A stretch of 64,000 nucleotides of DNA from Gammaproteobacteria bacterium. Lineage in GTDB: Bacteria; Pseudomonadota; Gammaproteobacteria; Pseudomonadales; Halieaceae. The notes under the pieces were generated by a model, which ran no database searches, was not told the origin of the DNA, and saw only the letters and a list, made by a program, of their open reading frames with translations. The stretch covers positions 62,001-126,000 of the forward strand of contig JANSYN010000009.1 in the NCBI GenBank assembly GCA_024742415.1, in the 5' to 3' direction. This document shows, one piece after another, positions 7,874 to 16,508 of this stretch. A program made the translations under genes and the position numbers. Position 1 is the stretch's first letter; every line of letters begins with the position of its first letter.

Positions 7874-10303
7874 CTAGAATGACTTGCTGATTTCAAACAG
7901 CCACTGGCGGCCGCGGTCATAATTGCCTTCAAAGGACTGGAACGCTGTGCCGTAGACGCCGGTCACCAGGTACTCCTCGTCGGCAAGGTTGCGACCAGAG
8001 AACAAGACACTCCAGTCACCGTCGACGCTGGTCCAGCGCGCGCTGGCATTCCACAGGTCATAGGCGTCCTGCTTCAGCAGTTCAGTATTGTAGGCATCGT
8101 TATACGTCTCATCACGATAACTCCAATCCACGCGGAAAATCAGCGAGCCAGAATCGTCCGGCAGGTTGAACTCTTTGGACACTCCAAGAGAGCCCGCATA
8201 CTCAGGTACGCGCTCAAACTTGAAGTCTTCACCGATCAGGGTCAACTCGGTTTCGATGCTGTCGTATTCGGCATCCAGGTAGGAGAACGTCGCTTCCAGC
8301 AACCAGCCATCACCTGGCGCTGCCTGCGCTTCCAGCTCAAAACCGGTGATCGATGCAGCGCCGATATTCTCTGTGACCGGTGCCACACTGTTAAACACCT
8401 GCACCTGAATGTCCTCGTAGTCGGTATAGAACGTGGCTGCGTTCAAGCGCAGGCGCCCATCCATCAAGGTGGACTTCACGCCCAACTCGTAGGCCTCGAC
8501 AAATTCCGGATCATAGGTGGGAATCAGGTCGATGTCCGGCGTTCCTGGCGGTGCGGTAAAACCCGCCACGATCGGCGGAAACACGCGCTGCGTGAAACCG
8601 CCCGATTTGAAACCTTCTGAATAACTGATGTAGAGCATGATGTCGTCTGTCACGTCGAAGGACAGGTTGGCCAGCGGCGTGAATTCATCGATCTCGATTT
8701 CTTTCTCGACGCCAGGCAGAATCGCAGTGCCCGCCTGCAGGAAAGGTGCGTCAAGGTCCGCCAGCGGATTGCCCGGCGGCACCTGGGAGCTGATCCCTGC
8801 GTAGTAGTTCTGCAGGATCACCTGGTCGGGCAGGAATTTCTTGCTTTCATCGGTGTAGCGGCCACCCAGGGTAAAGTGCAGGCGCTCGGTGATGTCATAG
8901 GTGAACTGCGCAAAGGCGGCCCATGCTTCGTTGTCAAACTCACCGCCGGACTGGAAGTTTGAAATCGTAAAATCCAGCGTATTGACGTTGTCGCCCTCTT
9001 CCGCGAAGTAATACGCACCCAGAATCCAGTTCAGGCGTTCAGTGCTGCCCAACAGCTGTAATTCCTGCGTGAACTGCTGTTGTTCCAGGGTATCTACGAA
9101 ATGCACGATGCGGTGCGGCGAATGATCACCGTCACGGGCGAAATCCGAATCCAGGTCGCGCCAGGCAGAAATCGACTTTAAGGTCATGCTGTCACTCAAC
9201 TGGTAGGCTACCGTTGCAGAGGCACCCCAAATATCTGTATTGGATTGCGTCGGCGCGGTGCCCTCGGTATTGCGGTCGGCGCCAACGTAACGATCGTCGA
9301 AGCAGTTCGGCGATGCCGGGTTCGAGGTCACACCGTTGCCGGCTGCATCAGTGGCCGCACAGGGCATGCCCGGGCCAGTGGCGGCCGTGGTGATATTGTG
9401 AATAAACGCCATCGGTGGCGGTACCGCCGCGACCAGGCCATTGAGCTGGCTCAGGTCGGTGTAGTCAATGCCGATCAATTCCATTGCCGGGCCGTTCTCA
9501 CGATCGCGCGTGGCGTCAGCGGCGACATCAACGCGCAGGCGGTCGTTGGGTACCCAGGCAAAAGACACGCGCCCGGTCAGGGTGTCGTCGTCACCCAGGT
9601 CAATGCCATCGGCACGCTGCACGTAGCCGTCCTGGGTGAAGGACGCAATCGAGGCACGCGCTGCGAACGTATCGGAGATGGGCACCATCACCGACCCCTG
9701 CAAGTTGATCCGGTTGTCCGTGCCCAGTGCCGCCGACACGTCACCCGACAGTGGCTCTGAGGGCTCGGGCTTGAGGGTGGTGATGTTGATCGCGCCCCCA
9801 ATGGTATTGCGTCCAAACAAGGTGCCCTGGGGGCCGCGCAAAACCTCAACCCGATCGATATCCACCAGGTCAAGAATGCCACCGACCGAGCGGGCGATGT
9901 AAACGCCATCGACGTACAGGCCAACGCCTGGTTCAGTCGTCGGCAGGAAATCTTTCTGGCCAACACCGCGCAGGTAAATCGCCGCAGAGTTTGAAGAACC
10001 GCCAAACGCGGGATTGTTTTCCAGTGTCAGGCTCGGAACGAAGCTGACAATTTCGTCCAGCCGCGTGATGCCGCGATACGCCAGTGTATCTCCGCTGAAC
10101 GCCGACACCGCAATCGGCGCACTTTGCAAACCTTCCTCGCGTCGCCGAGCGGTGACGACCATCTCCTCAAGCACCAGTTCGGCGCCGCTGGGCAGTGGCT
10201 GTGTGGCCTGGGCCACGGCTGTGGCAGATGCCAGGGTGGTGTTGGCCGCAATAGTGGCGAGCACCAGCGGTAGGTACTTGCCACGACGTGTGCTTGTGTT
10301 CAT
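7874..10303 (-). CDS. TonB-dependent outer-membrane receptor
   Basis: Outer-membrane beta-barrel importer of 809 residues driven by TonB. The signal peptide covers about 1-31. A TonB-box-like stretch LEEMVVTARRREE follows at about 46-58, then the plug domain with RGVGQKDFLPTTEPGVGLYV and VEVLRGPQGTLFGRNTIGGA. The barrel ends in the expected aromatic terminus (LFEISKSF). This is the TBDR class abundant in marine gammaproteobacteria that use sterols, aromatics or other hydrophobic compounds; the ligand cannot be read from sequence. GAGGAAACCC precedes the ATG. The gene follows a TrpB-like gene by 50 bp and precedes the CMD gene by 16 bp on the same strand, suggesting one transcript. Confidence 0.94.
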   Translation of the reverse strand: MNTSTRRGKYLPLVLATIAANTTLASATAVAQATQPLPSGAELVLEEMVVTARRREEGLQSAPIAVSAFSGDTLAYRGITRLDEIVSFVPSLTLENNPAFGGSSNSAAIYLRGVGQKDFLPTTEPGVGLYVDGVYIARSVGGILDLVDIDRVEVLRGPQGTLFGRNTIGGAINITTLKPEPSEPLSGDVSAALGTDNRINLQGSVMVPISDTFAARASIASFTQDGYVQRADGIDLGDDDTLTGRVSFAWVPNDRLRVDVAADATRDRENGPAMELIGIDYTDLSQLNGLVAAVPPPMAFIHNITTAATGPGMPCAATDAAGNGVTSNPASPNCFDDRYVGADRNTEGTAPTQSNTDIWGASATVAYQLSDSMTLKSISAWRDLDSDFARDGDHSPHRIVHFVDTLEQQQFTQELQLLGSTERLNWILGAYYFAEEGDNVNTLDFTISNFQSGGEFDNEAWAAFAQFTYDITERLHFTLGGRYTDESKKFLPDQVILQNYYAGISSQVPPGNPLADLDAPFLQAGTAILPGVEKEIEIDEFTPLANLSFDVTDDIMLYISYSEGFKSGGFTQRVFPPIVAGFTAPPGTPDIDLIPTYDPEFVEAYELGVKSTLMDGRLRLNAATFYTDYEDIQVQVFNSVAPVTENIGAASITGFELEAQAAPGDGWLLEATFSYLDAEYDSIETELTLIGEDFKFERVPEYAGSLGVSKEFNLPDDSGSLIFRVDWSYRDETYNDAYNTELLKQDAYDLWNASARWTSVDGDWSVLFSGRNLADEEYLVTGVYGTAFQSFEGNYDRGRQWLFEISKSF

Positions 10304-10353
10304 AGGGTTTCCTCGTTTTTTATTGGGATTGGGTGGCTATTGACCAGGTCGTC

Positions 10354-11715
10354 TCAGGCGAGCACCGGCACATCTTTCATGGCCTCGGCAATGGCTTCAT
10401 CGGACAGTTCGTGGTCGTGCATGTCGCCACGCAGATACTGGTCATAGGAGGCCAAATCGAGATGACCGTGACCGCACAGCGCCGTGAGAATGACTTTTTC
10501 TTCGCCGCTTTCCCTGCAGGCCAGGGCCTCTCTCACCGCAGCGGCAATCGCGTGGGTGGGCTCAGGCGCGGGCACAATGCCCTCGGTGCGCGCAAACTGT
10601 ATCGCGCCGGCAAAGCATTCCAACTGCGGTATACTGATGGCCTCCACCAGGCCAAGATCGTAGATGTGGGATACCAGCGGTGCCATGCCATGATAGCGCA
10701 GCCCGCCAGCGTGAATCGGCTCGGGGATGAACGAATGGCCCAGCGTGTGCATTTTCATCAGCGGCGTAAGGCCCGCTGTATCACCAAAGTCATAACGGAA
10801 CTGCCCCTTGGTCAAAGTCGGGCACGCGGTGGGCTCGACACAGCGAATCGTCGGGTTCATTTTTCCCGCGAGTTTCTCTCGCAGGAACGGAAAGGCCAGC
10901 CCACCGAAGTTGGAGCCACCGCCGGTACACCCCACCAGCACATCGGGCACTTCGCCGACCTTGGCCAGTTGCAGCAGTGCCTCCTCACCAATAATCGTCT
11001 GGTGCAGCAACACGTGATTGAGCACACTGCCCAGCGCGTAACGCGTGTCGTCGCTGGCCACGGCCTCGCTCACCGCCTCGGAAATGGCAATACCGAGTGA
11101 GCCGGGATGGTCGGGATCCTTCGCGAGCAGGGAGCGTCCGAACTCGGTTACTTCGGAGGGGCTGGGGTGCACCTTACCGCCCCATACTTCCATCATGGTC
11201 CTGCGATGCGGCTTGGCACGAAAAGACGCTGCCACCTGCCAGACCTCGCACTCAAGTCCGAACTGCGCGCAGGCAAAGGCCAGCGAACTGCCCCACTGCC
11301 CGGCGCCGGTCTCAGTGGTGAGTTTTCTGACGCCTTCCTGGGCGTTGTAATACACCTGGGGCACCGCGGTGTTGGGTTTGTGCGACCCTGCCGGGCTGAC
11401 GCCTTCGTATTTATAAAAAATTTTCGCCGGGGTATCGAGCAGCTTTTCCAGGCGACGCGCACGAAACAACGGGCTGGGACGCCACAGGCGATAAACATCC
11501 AACACCGCGCCGGGGATATCGATGTAACGCTCGGTGCTCATCTCCTGTTCGATCAATGCCCTGGGGAACAGCGGTGCAAAATCCTCAGCCGTGGCAGGCT
11601 GCAACGTTCCCGGATGCAACTGGGGAGGTGGTGGGGCAGGCAGGTCGGGTACAACGTTGTACCACTGCGTTGGCATCTCGCTTTCTTCCAGCAAAATTTT
11701 GGTGTAATCGCTCAT
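10354..11715 (-). CDS. TrpB2-type tryptophan synthase beta-like PLP enzyme
   Basis: Fold-type II PLP enzyme of 453 residues, longer than classical TrpB and matching the TrpB2 branch. [14 protein letters not shown] carries the PLP lysine (Lys about 113), [10 protein letters not shown] is the active-site loop, and [11 protein letters not shown] binds the cofactor phosphate. [12 protein letters not shown] and CGHGHLD are typical of this family. TrpB2 enzymes condense indole and serine without needing TrpA; no trpA, trpC or other tryptophan genes are nearby, so this copy may serve another purpose. The start at 11715 has GGGGAAA just upstream; the open frame extends to 11772 without support. A 50-bp gap to the TonB receptor suggests cotranscription. 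Confidence 0.9.
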   Translation of the reverse strand: MSDYTKILLEESEMPTQWYNVVPDLPAPPPPQLHPGTLQPATAEDFAPLFPRALIEQEMSTERYIDIPGAVLDVYRLWRPSPLFRARRLEKLLDTPAKIFYKYEGVSPAGSHKPNTAVPQVYYNAQEGVRKLTTETGAGQWGSSLAFACAQFGLECEVWQVAASFRAKPHRRTMMEVWGGKVHPSPSEVTEFGRSLLAKDPDHPGSLGIAISEAVSEAVASDDTRYALGSVLNHVLLHQTIIGEEALLQLAKVGEVPDVLVGCTGGGSNFGGLAFPFLREKLAGKMNPTIRCVEPTACPTLTKGQFRYDFGDTAGLTPLMKMHTLGHSFIPEPIHAGGLRYHGMAPLVSHIYDLGLVEAISIPQLECFAGAIQFARTEGIVPAPEPTHAIAAAVREALACRESGEEKVILTALCGHGHLDLASYDQYLRGDMHDHELSDEAIAEAMKDVPVLA

Positions 11716-11853
11716 TGGCTTTCCCCTACTTCGACATGGCTGTTCTAATGCTGCGGCTCGCGCGGCCCACATACTAGCGAACCTGCCGGCGATTTCCCAA
11801 CTTCACGGCAGGCCCAACGCAGCTGCCTATACGCTGGGCGTTTTCACAACACG

Positions 11854-13026
11854 CTACTGTGCACCGAGTATCAGCGCGCCGGTGGGCACACCCACCCCGC
11901 TGCTGACCAGAACGTGCTCAACCGACTTCTTCGGCTGCCCTGTAGACTCCCCGCGAATCAGCCGCACACCCTCGGCAATGTTGTTCATCCCGTGGATATA
12001 GCCCTCTGATAGCAGGCCGCCATGGGTATTGTTGGGCAACCTGCCATCGGCCTCCAGCACGCCATCGCGCACCATATCGCGGGCTTCACCGCGACCACAG
12101 AACTGGAAGCTCTCCAGCTGCATGATGACTTCACAGGTAAAGGCATCGTACAGGCAGGCAGCGTCGATATCGTCAGGCCCAAGCCCGGACATGGCATACA
12201 CGCGCTGCGCAGCCAGCTCCATCTCGGGTAGTGACTTGAGGTCATCGCGATAGAAACTGGTCATCTGTTCCTGGCCCCTTGTTGAGGCTTGCGCAACGCC
12301 ACGAATCACCGCGCTGGGCCGCGACAGTGCCCTGGCACGCTCCGCTGAGGTCACCACAATGGCGCAGCCGCCGTCGGTTTCCTGGCAGAAGTCATACAGG
12401 CACAATGGGTGGGCGAGCAGCGCGGAATCCAGGTACTGCTGCATGGTCAACGGCTTGCCGTAGGCAAAGGCGCGCGGGTTGGTTTGTGCAAACGCGCGCT
12501 GCGCGAGGGCCACGCGGCCCAGGTCCTCGCGCGTAACGCCATACTCGTGCATGTACTTATGCGCAATCATCGCCACCCAGGAGCCCGGGATCAGCATGCC
12601 GTACACCATGTACCACGACCAGTGGATGATGTCTGAGGTCAGCAGGTTGCCCGACACGCCCTGCCCCATGCGCTGGCCGGAACGCCCGTTCAACGCGCGA
12701 TAGCACACCACCGTGGTCGCCTGACCGGTCGCAACGGCCATCGCCGCCTGGGCGATGGTGCCCACGGCCGCGCCACCACCGTAGTTGACCTTGCTGAAAA
12801 ACGTCAGGTCGGCGGCGCCCACCGCCCTGGCCACTTCGATTTCATCGGAGCTGTCGAGCGTGAAGCTCACCAGTCCGTCGATCTCGCCCGGGTCAATGCC
12901 GGCATCCTCACAGGCAGCGCGCACGCTTTGCGCTGCGAGCGACAACTCAGACACACCGGATTTTTTGCTGAACGGGGTGGTTCCAACGCCCACAATGGCG
13001 GCTTCGTTATGGAGTGAAATCGGCAT
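11854..13026 (-). CDS. Thiolase-fold lipid-transfer/Ltp2-like protein, probable DUF35 partner
   Basis: Thiolase-superfamily protein of 390 residues. The position where thiolases carry the nucleophilic cysteine reads NYGGGAAVGT, so Cys is absent. In the C-terminal motif that is normally GGxxxxGH, the sequence is GGLLSEGYIHG, with a tyrosine (about residue 343) replacing the histidine. This pattern resembles Ltp2-type aldolases, which cleave steroid side chains in complex with a DUF35 protein. The gene immediately upstream encodes exactly such a DUF35 protein, and the two overlap by one base (TGATG). A retro-aldol or acyl-CoA transfer role is therefore inferred; the substrate is unknown. The end VSSGVGVPTGALILG is typical of the family. 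Confidence 0.85.
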   Translation of the reverse strand: MPISLHNEAAIVGVGTTPFSKKSGVSELSLAAQSVRAACEDAGIDPGEIDGLVSFTLDSSDEIEVARAVGAADLTFFSKVNYGGGAAVGTIAQAAMAVATGQATTVVCYRALNGRSGQRMGQGVSGNLLTSDIIHWSWYMVYGMLIPGSWVAMIAHKYMHEYGVTREDLGRVALAQRAFAQTNPRAFAYGKPLTMQQYLDSALLAHPLCLYDFCQETDGGCAIVVTSAERARALSRPSAVIRGVAQASTRGQEQMTSFYRDDLKSLPEMELAAQRVYAMSGLGPDDIDAACLYDAFTCEVIMQLESFQFCGRGEARDMVRDGVLEADGRLPNNTHGGLLSEGYIHGMNNIAEGVRLIRGESTGQPKKSVEHVLVSSGVGVPTGALILGAQ

Positions 13027-13430
13027 CAGTGCTTCTCCTGCAGTTTGAACACGGGCAGTTTGAAACCGTCCGGGTCCTCCTGGATGATCATTTCCACGGG
13101 CAAGCCGAAGTCCACATCTTCCGGAGCACACCCCACCAGTTGCGAGGTAAAACGCGTGCCCTCTTCAAGGTCAACCAGGATAACGATCAACGGATACTCG
13201 TAACCGGGAAATTGCGGATGCGTCAGTATGGTGTAGCTACAGATAACCCCCTTACCGCTGGAGGCGATGCTGTCCCACTCGATCGACCGACACTGTCCAC
13301 ACATCGGCGTGGGCGGGTGGCGTAAGGTCTGGCAGGACTTGCATCGCTGAATGCCCAATTCGCCGGCGGCGGCCATGTCCCACCACCAGGCGTTGTCTTC
13401 ACCCATGGGGGGCTTCATGCGTTGACTCAT
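13026..13430 (-). CDS. Zn-ribbon/OB-fold DUF35 protein
   Basis: Protein of 134 residues with a rubredoxin-like zinc ribbon formed by CKSC (Cys 30 and 33) and CGQC (Cys 44 and 47), followed by an OB-fold DUF35 region containing GKGVICSYTILTH and DLEEGTRFTSQLVG. DUF35 proteins bind and activate thiolase-fold partners and contact acyl-CoA. The stop overlaps the start of the thiolase-like gene by one base, so the two products are probably made together as a complex. It is the first gene of the minus-strand cluster. No convincing Shine-Dalgarno sequence precedes the ATG at 13430 (only GAGAG). Confidence 0.88.
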   Translation of the reverse strand: MSQRMKPPMGEDNAWWWDMAAAGELGIQRCKSCQTLRHPPTPMCGQCRSIEWDSIASSGKGVICSYTILTHPQFPGYEYPLIVILVDLEEGTRFTSQLVGCAPEDVDFGLPVEMIIQEDPDGFKLPVFKLQEKH

Positions 13431-13845
13431 AGTGTTCGCGCTCTCGTATTGTCAGTCGGAGGATTGTCAGTGCGCCTGCCTGGTGTTGCGTCTGCCGGGC
13501 GACCGCGCGCTTGCGCCACACCCTGCATCCGGCGGCACTGCGGGCACGGGCCCGACGCCTCCCCAGCGCCTAGACGCGGCACCGATGATAGCCGATTCCG
13601 GGCGCTAAATCGCACGCTGCGCAACCTGCACCATCATTTCGTGCGCCGCAGGCTAGTTAACTATATCGCCACCTCCACACACAGGCGTTGACACACCCTT
13701 CGCGCCCGGTTTGGCGCGTCGCAGTGATCTTGCTGCCCGCTTTTCGCGTAAGGGTTAGTCATAGAGGCAATACACAGCCCAACAGGGTGTCGCCAGCTTC
13801 TGGCTGCTGCGCACCATCACGACATTTCATCAGGAAACCACTTGC
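13431..13845. other. Intergenic region between divergent DUF35 and DUF427 genes
   Basis: About 415 bp carrying the promoters of two divergent units. I see no RNA gene, conserved ORF or array in it. Short frames across it have no recognisable homology. The segment nearest the DUF427 gene is somewhat less GC-rich, as expected of promoter DNA. Confidence 0.5.
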
Positions 13846-14358
13846 ATGTGGCAGTACACGGGCCGGGAGCGCCCACCTTTTGCCCACACGCCGGCACCGG
13901 GCCAGGAATCAGTCTGGGACTACCCCCGGCCGCCCGTCCTGGTACCTGCTCGCGCGAACATCACCGTGCGCAGCGGTCATCGGGAAATCGCGCGCACCAC
14001 AGACGCATTACGCGTCCTGGAAACCGCCAGCCCGCCCACCTACTACCTGCCTGGCGCCGCGATCAACTGGCGTCACCTGGTGCGCTGTGGCCAGCAAAGC
14101 TACTGTGAATGGAAAGGGGTGGCCACCTACTGGGCGCTGGCGGGGGATGACACCGCGCAAGCAGTGGGCTGGAGCTACGAACGCCCAAGTGCTGCCTTTG
14201 CCGGCATCGACGGCTATCTCTCGTTTTACCCGGCGACCGTTGATTGTTTTATTAACCGTGAAAAAGTGCGCCCGCAGCCCGGGGGGTTTTACGGCGGATG
14301 GGTGACCAGCAACCTCGTCGGCCCATTCAAGGGCGAGCCGGGCACGGGGCACTGGTAA
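13846..14358 (+). CDS. DUF427 family protein
   Basis: Protein of 170 residues of the DUF427 family, which has a small beta-rich fold and unknown biochemical role. Visible family features are the early PxxxxV region WDYPRPPVLVPA, ETASPPTYYLP in the middle, the paired WxxLVRC and YCEWKGVATYW stretch, and AIDxxxSFYP-like GIDGYLSFYPA. It stands alone on the plus strand, 56 bp before nei. A weak site precedes the ATG. Function cannot be assigned. Confidence 0.85.
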   Translation: MWQYTGRERPPFAHTPAPGQESVWDYPRPPVLVPARANITVRSGHREIARTTDALRVLETASPPTYYLPGAAINWRHLVRCGQQSYCEWKGVATYWALAGDDTAQAVGWSYERPSAAFAGIDGYLSFYPATVDCFINREKVRPQPGGFYGGWVTSNLVGPFKGEPGTGHW

Positions 14359-14414
14359 TGTCCCTGCCCCCTTGGGCGATGCCTGTCATATTCACCAAGT
14401 AAGGATACTACCCG

Positions 14415-15242
14415 ATGCCTGAAGGACCGGAAATTCGTCGAGCTGCCGATGTGATTGCACAGGCACTCGAAGGACAGACTGTGACAGCGGTAAAATTCGG
14501 TCTGCCGCGGCTGCGTCATTATTCGAGGCAGTTGCGCGGCCGTCAGGTCATCAAGGTAGAGACGCGCGGCAAAGCCCTGCTGACCCATTTCGAACATGGC
14601 CTGAGCATTTATTCACACAACCAGCTTTACGGCGTATGGAAGGTTATCAAGGGGCACACGCTACCCAAGAGCAATCGCTCGCTGCGCCTGCTGCTGCAAA
14701 CCTCTACCCATAGCGCCATCTTGTACAGTGCTTCGGAAATCAGCGTGTGGCCCAGCGCAGAACTGCCGCTGCATCCTTTCCTGGCACGCATTGGCCCCGA
14801 TATCATGGACGCCACCCTCACCTGGAAAGACATTGCCCAACGGTTACGCGATGCCAGGTTTTGCCGCAAATCACTCGCCACACTGTATCTGGACCAGCAG
14901 TTTCTGGCCGGCAATGGCAACTACCTGCGTTCAGAAATCCTGCATGACGCACGCCTGCACCATGCACTGCGCCCGGCAGACCTCACCACCGGCGAGATCG
15001 GCACACTGGCACGCAGCACCCTGGCGCTGAGTCGGCGCAGCTACGACACCGCAGGCATAACCCTTGCGCCGGGGCTGTCAAAATCCCTGCAAAAGCAGGG
15101 CCTGAAGCGCAACTGGCGCAGGTTTTATGTCTTCGGGCGCGAGGGCTACCCCTGCTATCACTGCAGCGGTGCCATCAAGCGCGTGGCGGTGGGCAGTCGG
15201 CGCCTGTACTTCTGCCCGGCGTGCCAGCCGCCTGACCGCTAG
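14415..15242 (+). CDS. nei: Endonuclease VIII (Nei), oxidised-base DNA glycosylase
   Basis: Bifunctional DNA glycosylase/AP lyase removing oxidised pyrimidines, 275 residues. The N-terminus MPEGPEIRRAAD provides the catalytic Pro2 and Glu3 and is diagnostic of Nei rather than MutM. The middle contains the helix-two-turn-helix region (LDQQFLAGNGNYLRSEIL). The C-terminus carries the zinc finger YPCYHC...YFCPAC with the adjacent DNA-contacting basic stretch. AAGGAT lies upstream of the ATG. It ends 15 bp from the convergent alcohol dehydrogenase gene. Confidence 0.95.
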   Translation: MPEGPEIRRAADVIAQALEGQTVTAVKFGLPRLRHYSRQLRGRQVIKVETRGKALLTHFEHGLSIYSHNQLYGVWKVIKGHTLPKSNRSLRLLLQTSTHSAILYSASEISVWPSAELPLHPFLARIGPDIMDATLTWKDIAQRLRDARFCRKSLATLYLDQQFLAGNGNYLRSEILHDARLHHALRPADLTTGEIGTLARSTLALSRRSYDTAGITLAPGLSKSLQKQGLKRNWRRFYVFGREGYPCYHCSGAIKRVAVGSRRLYFCPACQPPDR

Positions 15243-15257
15243 CACAGCAGCGACAAC

Positions 15258-16463
15258 TCAGGCAGCGCTGATGCTGTCCAGAATGCCGCGACACTCCGCG
15301 CGCGACAGAAACCGCGGGCAGGGATAACTGGCCCCTTCGGCGATGATCGCATCCAGCAGCTCGTCGATATCCTCGGTACGAATCACGTCCGTTGTGCGGG
15401 GAATTCCGATCTCGTCGTTCAGCGCTATTACTTTGTCAATGAGTGCCTGCGCCAGTGCCGCATCGGACTGCGATGCATCGCCCAGCTGCGCATGCACCGC
15501 CAGTTCTGCCAGTTTTTTGCTGGCGTCATGCTTCATCAGCTCGAGCACATGTGGCAACACCATGGCATTGCCCAGGCCGTGCGGCACGCCATAGCGAGCA
15601 CCGAGGTTGTGCGACACGGCGTGCACATAGCCAACCAGTGCGTTGGTAATCGCAAGCCCCCCGTAGAACGATGCCAGCGCCATGGATTGACGGGCCTGGA
15701 TATCGCTGCCATCACGGCAGGCGGTAGCGAGATTATCGATGACCAGCCGGGTGGCTGCGAGGCCGTAGAAATTGGTTTGTGGCGTTTCCCATCGCCCGAT
15801 GTAGGACTCGATAGCGTGCGTCAGCGCGTCCATACCCGTCGCTGCGGTAATGGCCGGCGGCAGTCCGCGCATCAGGCCCGCGTCCAGCGCGGCGGCCATC
15901 GGGATTAACGATGGGTCGATCACGGCGTTCTTGGCATGGGTCGTGTCATCAGATATCACGGCAATAAACGTCGCCTCGGAGCCGGTGCCTGCGGTGGTGG
16001 GCACGGCAAAGAATGGTCTGGCGGGCGCCTTGCATTTACCCACGCCCATGCAGTCCTGCGCCTGGCACTGATTGCCCGCTGCCAGAGCAATGACTTTGGC
16101 CGCGTCTATGGACGAGCCGCCACCAAAAGCCATCACCGCGTCACAACCGTGCTCGTGAAAACAGGCAATGCCTGCATTCACGACAGACACAGTCGGGTCA
16201 GGCAATACGCCGTCATAGATCACCGTCTCTACACCGGCTGCCTGCAGGGCCGCAACTGCACCGTCCATCACACCCAGGTCACGCAGTGGTTTGTCGGTTA
16301 CCAGCAGCAGCCTGTTGATACCAAACTGTGCAATGGTGGCGCACAACGTCAATACGGAACCCTCACCGCAGTAGAGTAGCGGCTTGGGCTGCGGCTTCAG
16401 CATGAACTTGCCCATGAGCTTCTGGCGTGCGCGATAGAACGGTTTTTTGTAGGCAGATGTCAT
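15258..16463 (-). CDS. Iron-containing alcohol dehydrogenase
   Basis: Group III NAD(P)-dependent alcohol dehydrogenase of 401 residues. The cofactor loop is AFGGGSSIDAAK. Metal-binding residues are recognisable in DALTHAIESYIG and in HAVSHNLGARYGVPHG, giving the Asp/His/His/His set. GTGSEATFIAVI is the conserved central motif. GGAGG lies about eight bases upstream of the ATG. It is the downstream gene after the thiolase (stop and start separated by 45 bp), suggesting oxidation of an alcohol intermediate in the same pathway. The alcohol is unknown. Confidence 0.92.
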   Translation of the reverse strand: MTSAYKKPFYRARQKLMGKFMLKPQPKPLLYCGEGSVLTLCATIAQFGINRLLLVTDKPLRDLGVMDGAVAALQAAGVETVIYDGVLPDPTVSVVNAGIACFHEHGCDAVMAFGGGSSIDAAKVIALAAGNQCQAQDCMGVGKCKAPARPFFAVPTTAGTGSEATFIAVISDDTTHAKNAVIDPSLIPMAAALDAGLMRGLPPAITAATGMDALTHAIESYIGRWETPQTNFYGLAATRLVIDNLATACRDGSDIQARQSMALASFYGGLAITNALVGYVHAVSHNLGARYGVPHGLGNAMVLPHVLELMKHDASKKLAELAVHAQLGDASQSDAALAQALIDKVIALNDEIGIPRTTDVIRTEDIDELLDAIIAEGASYPCPRFLSRAECRGILDSISAA

Positions 16464-16508
16464 TGTTTCCTCCAGATATTGCAGGGCCGGGCATTACCGC
16501 CGTCGTGC

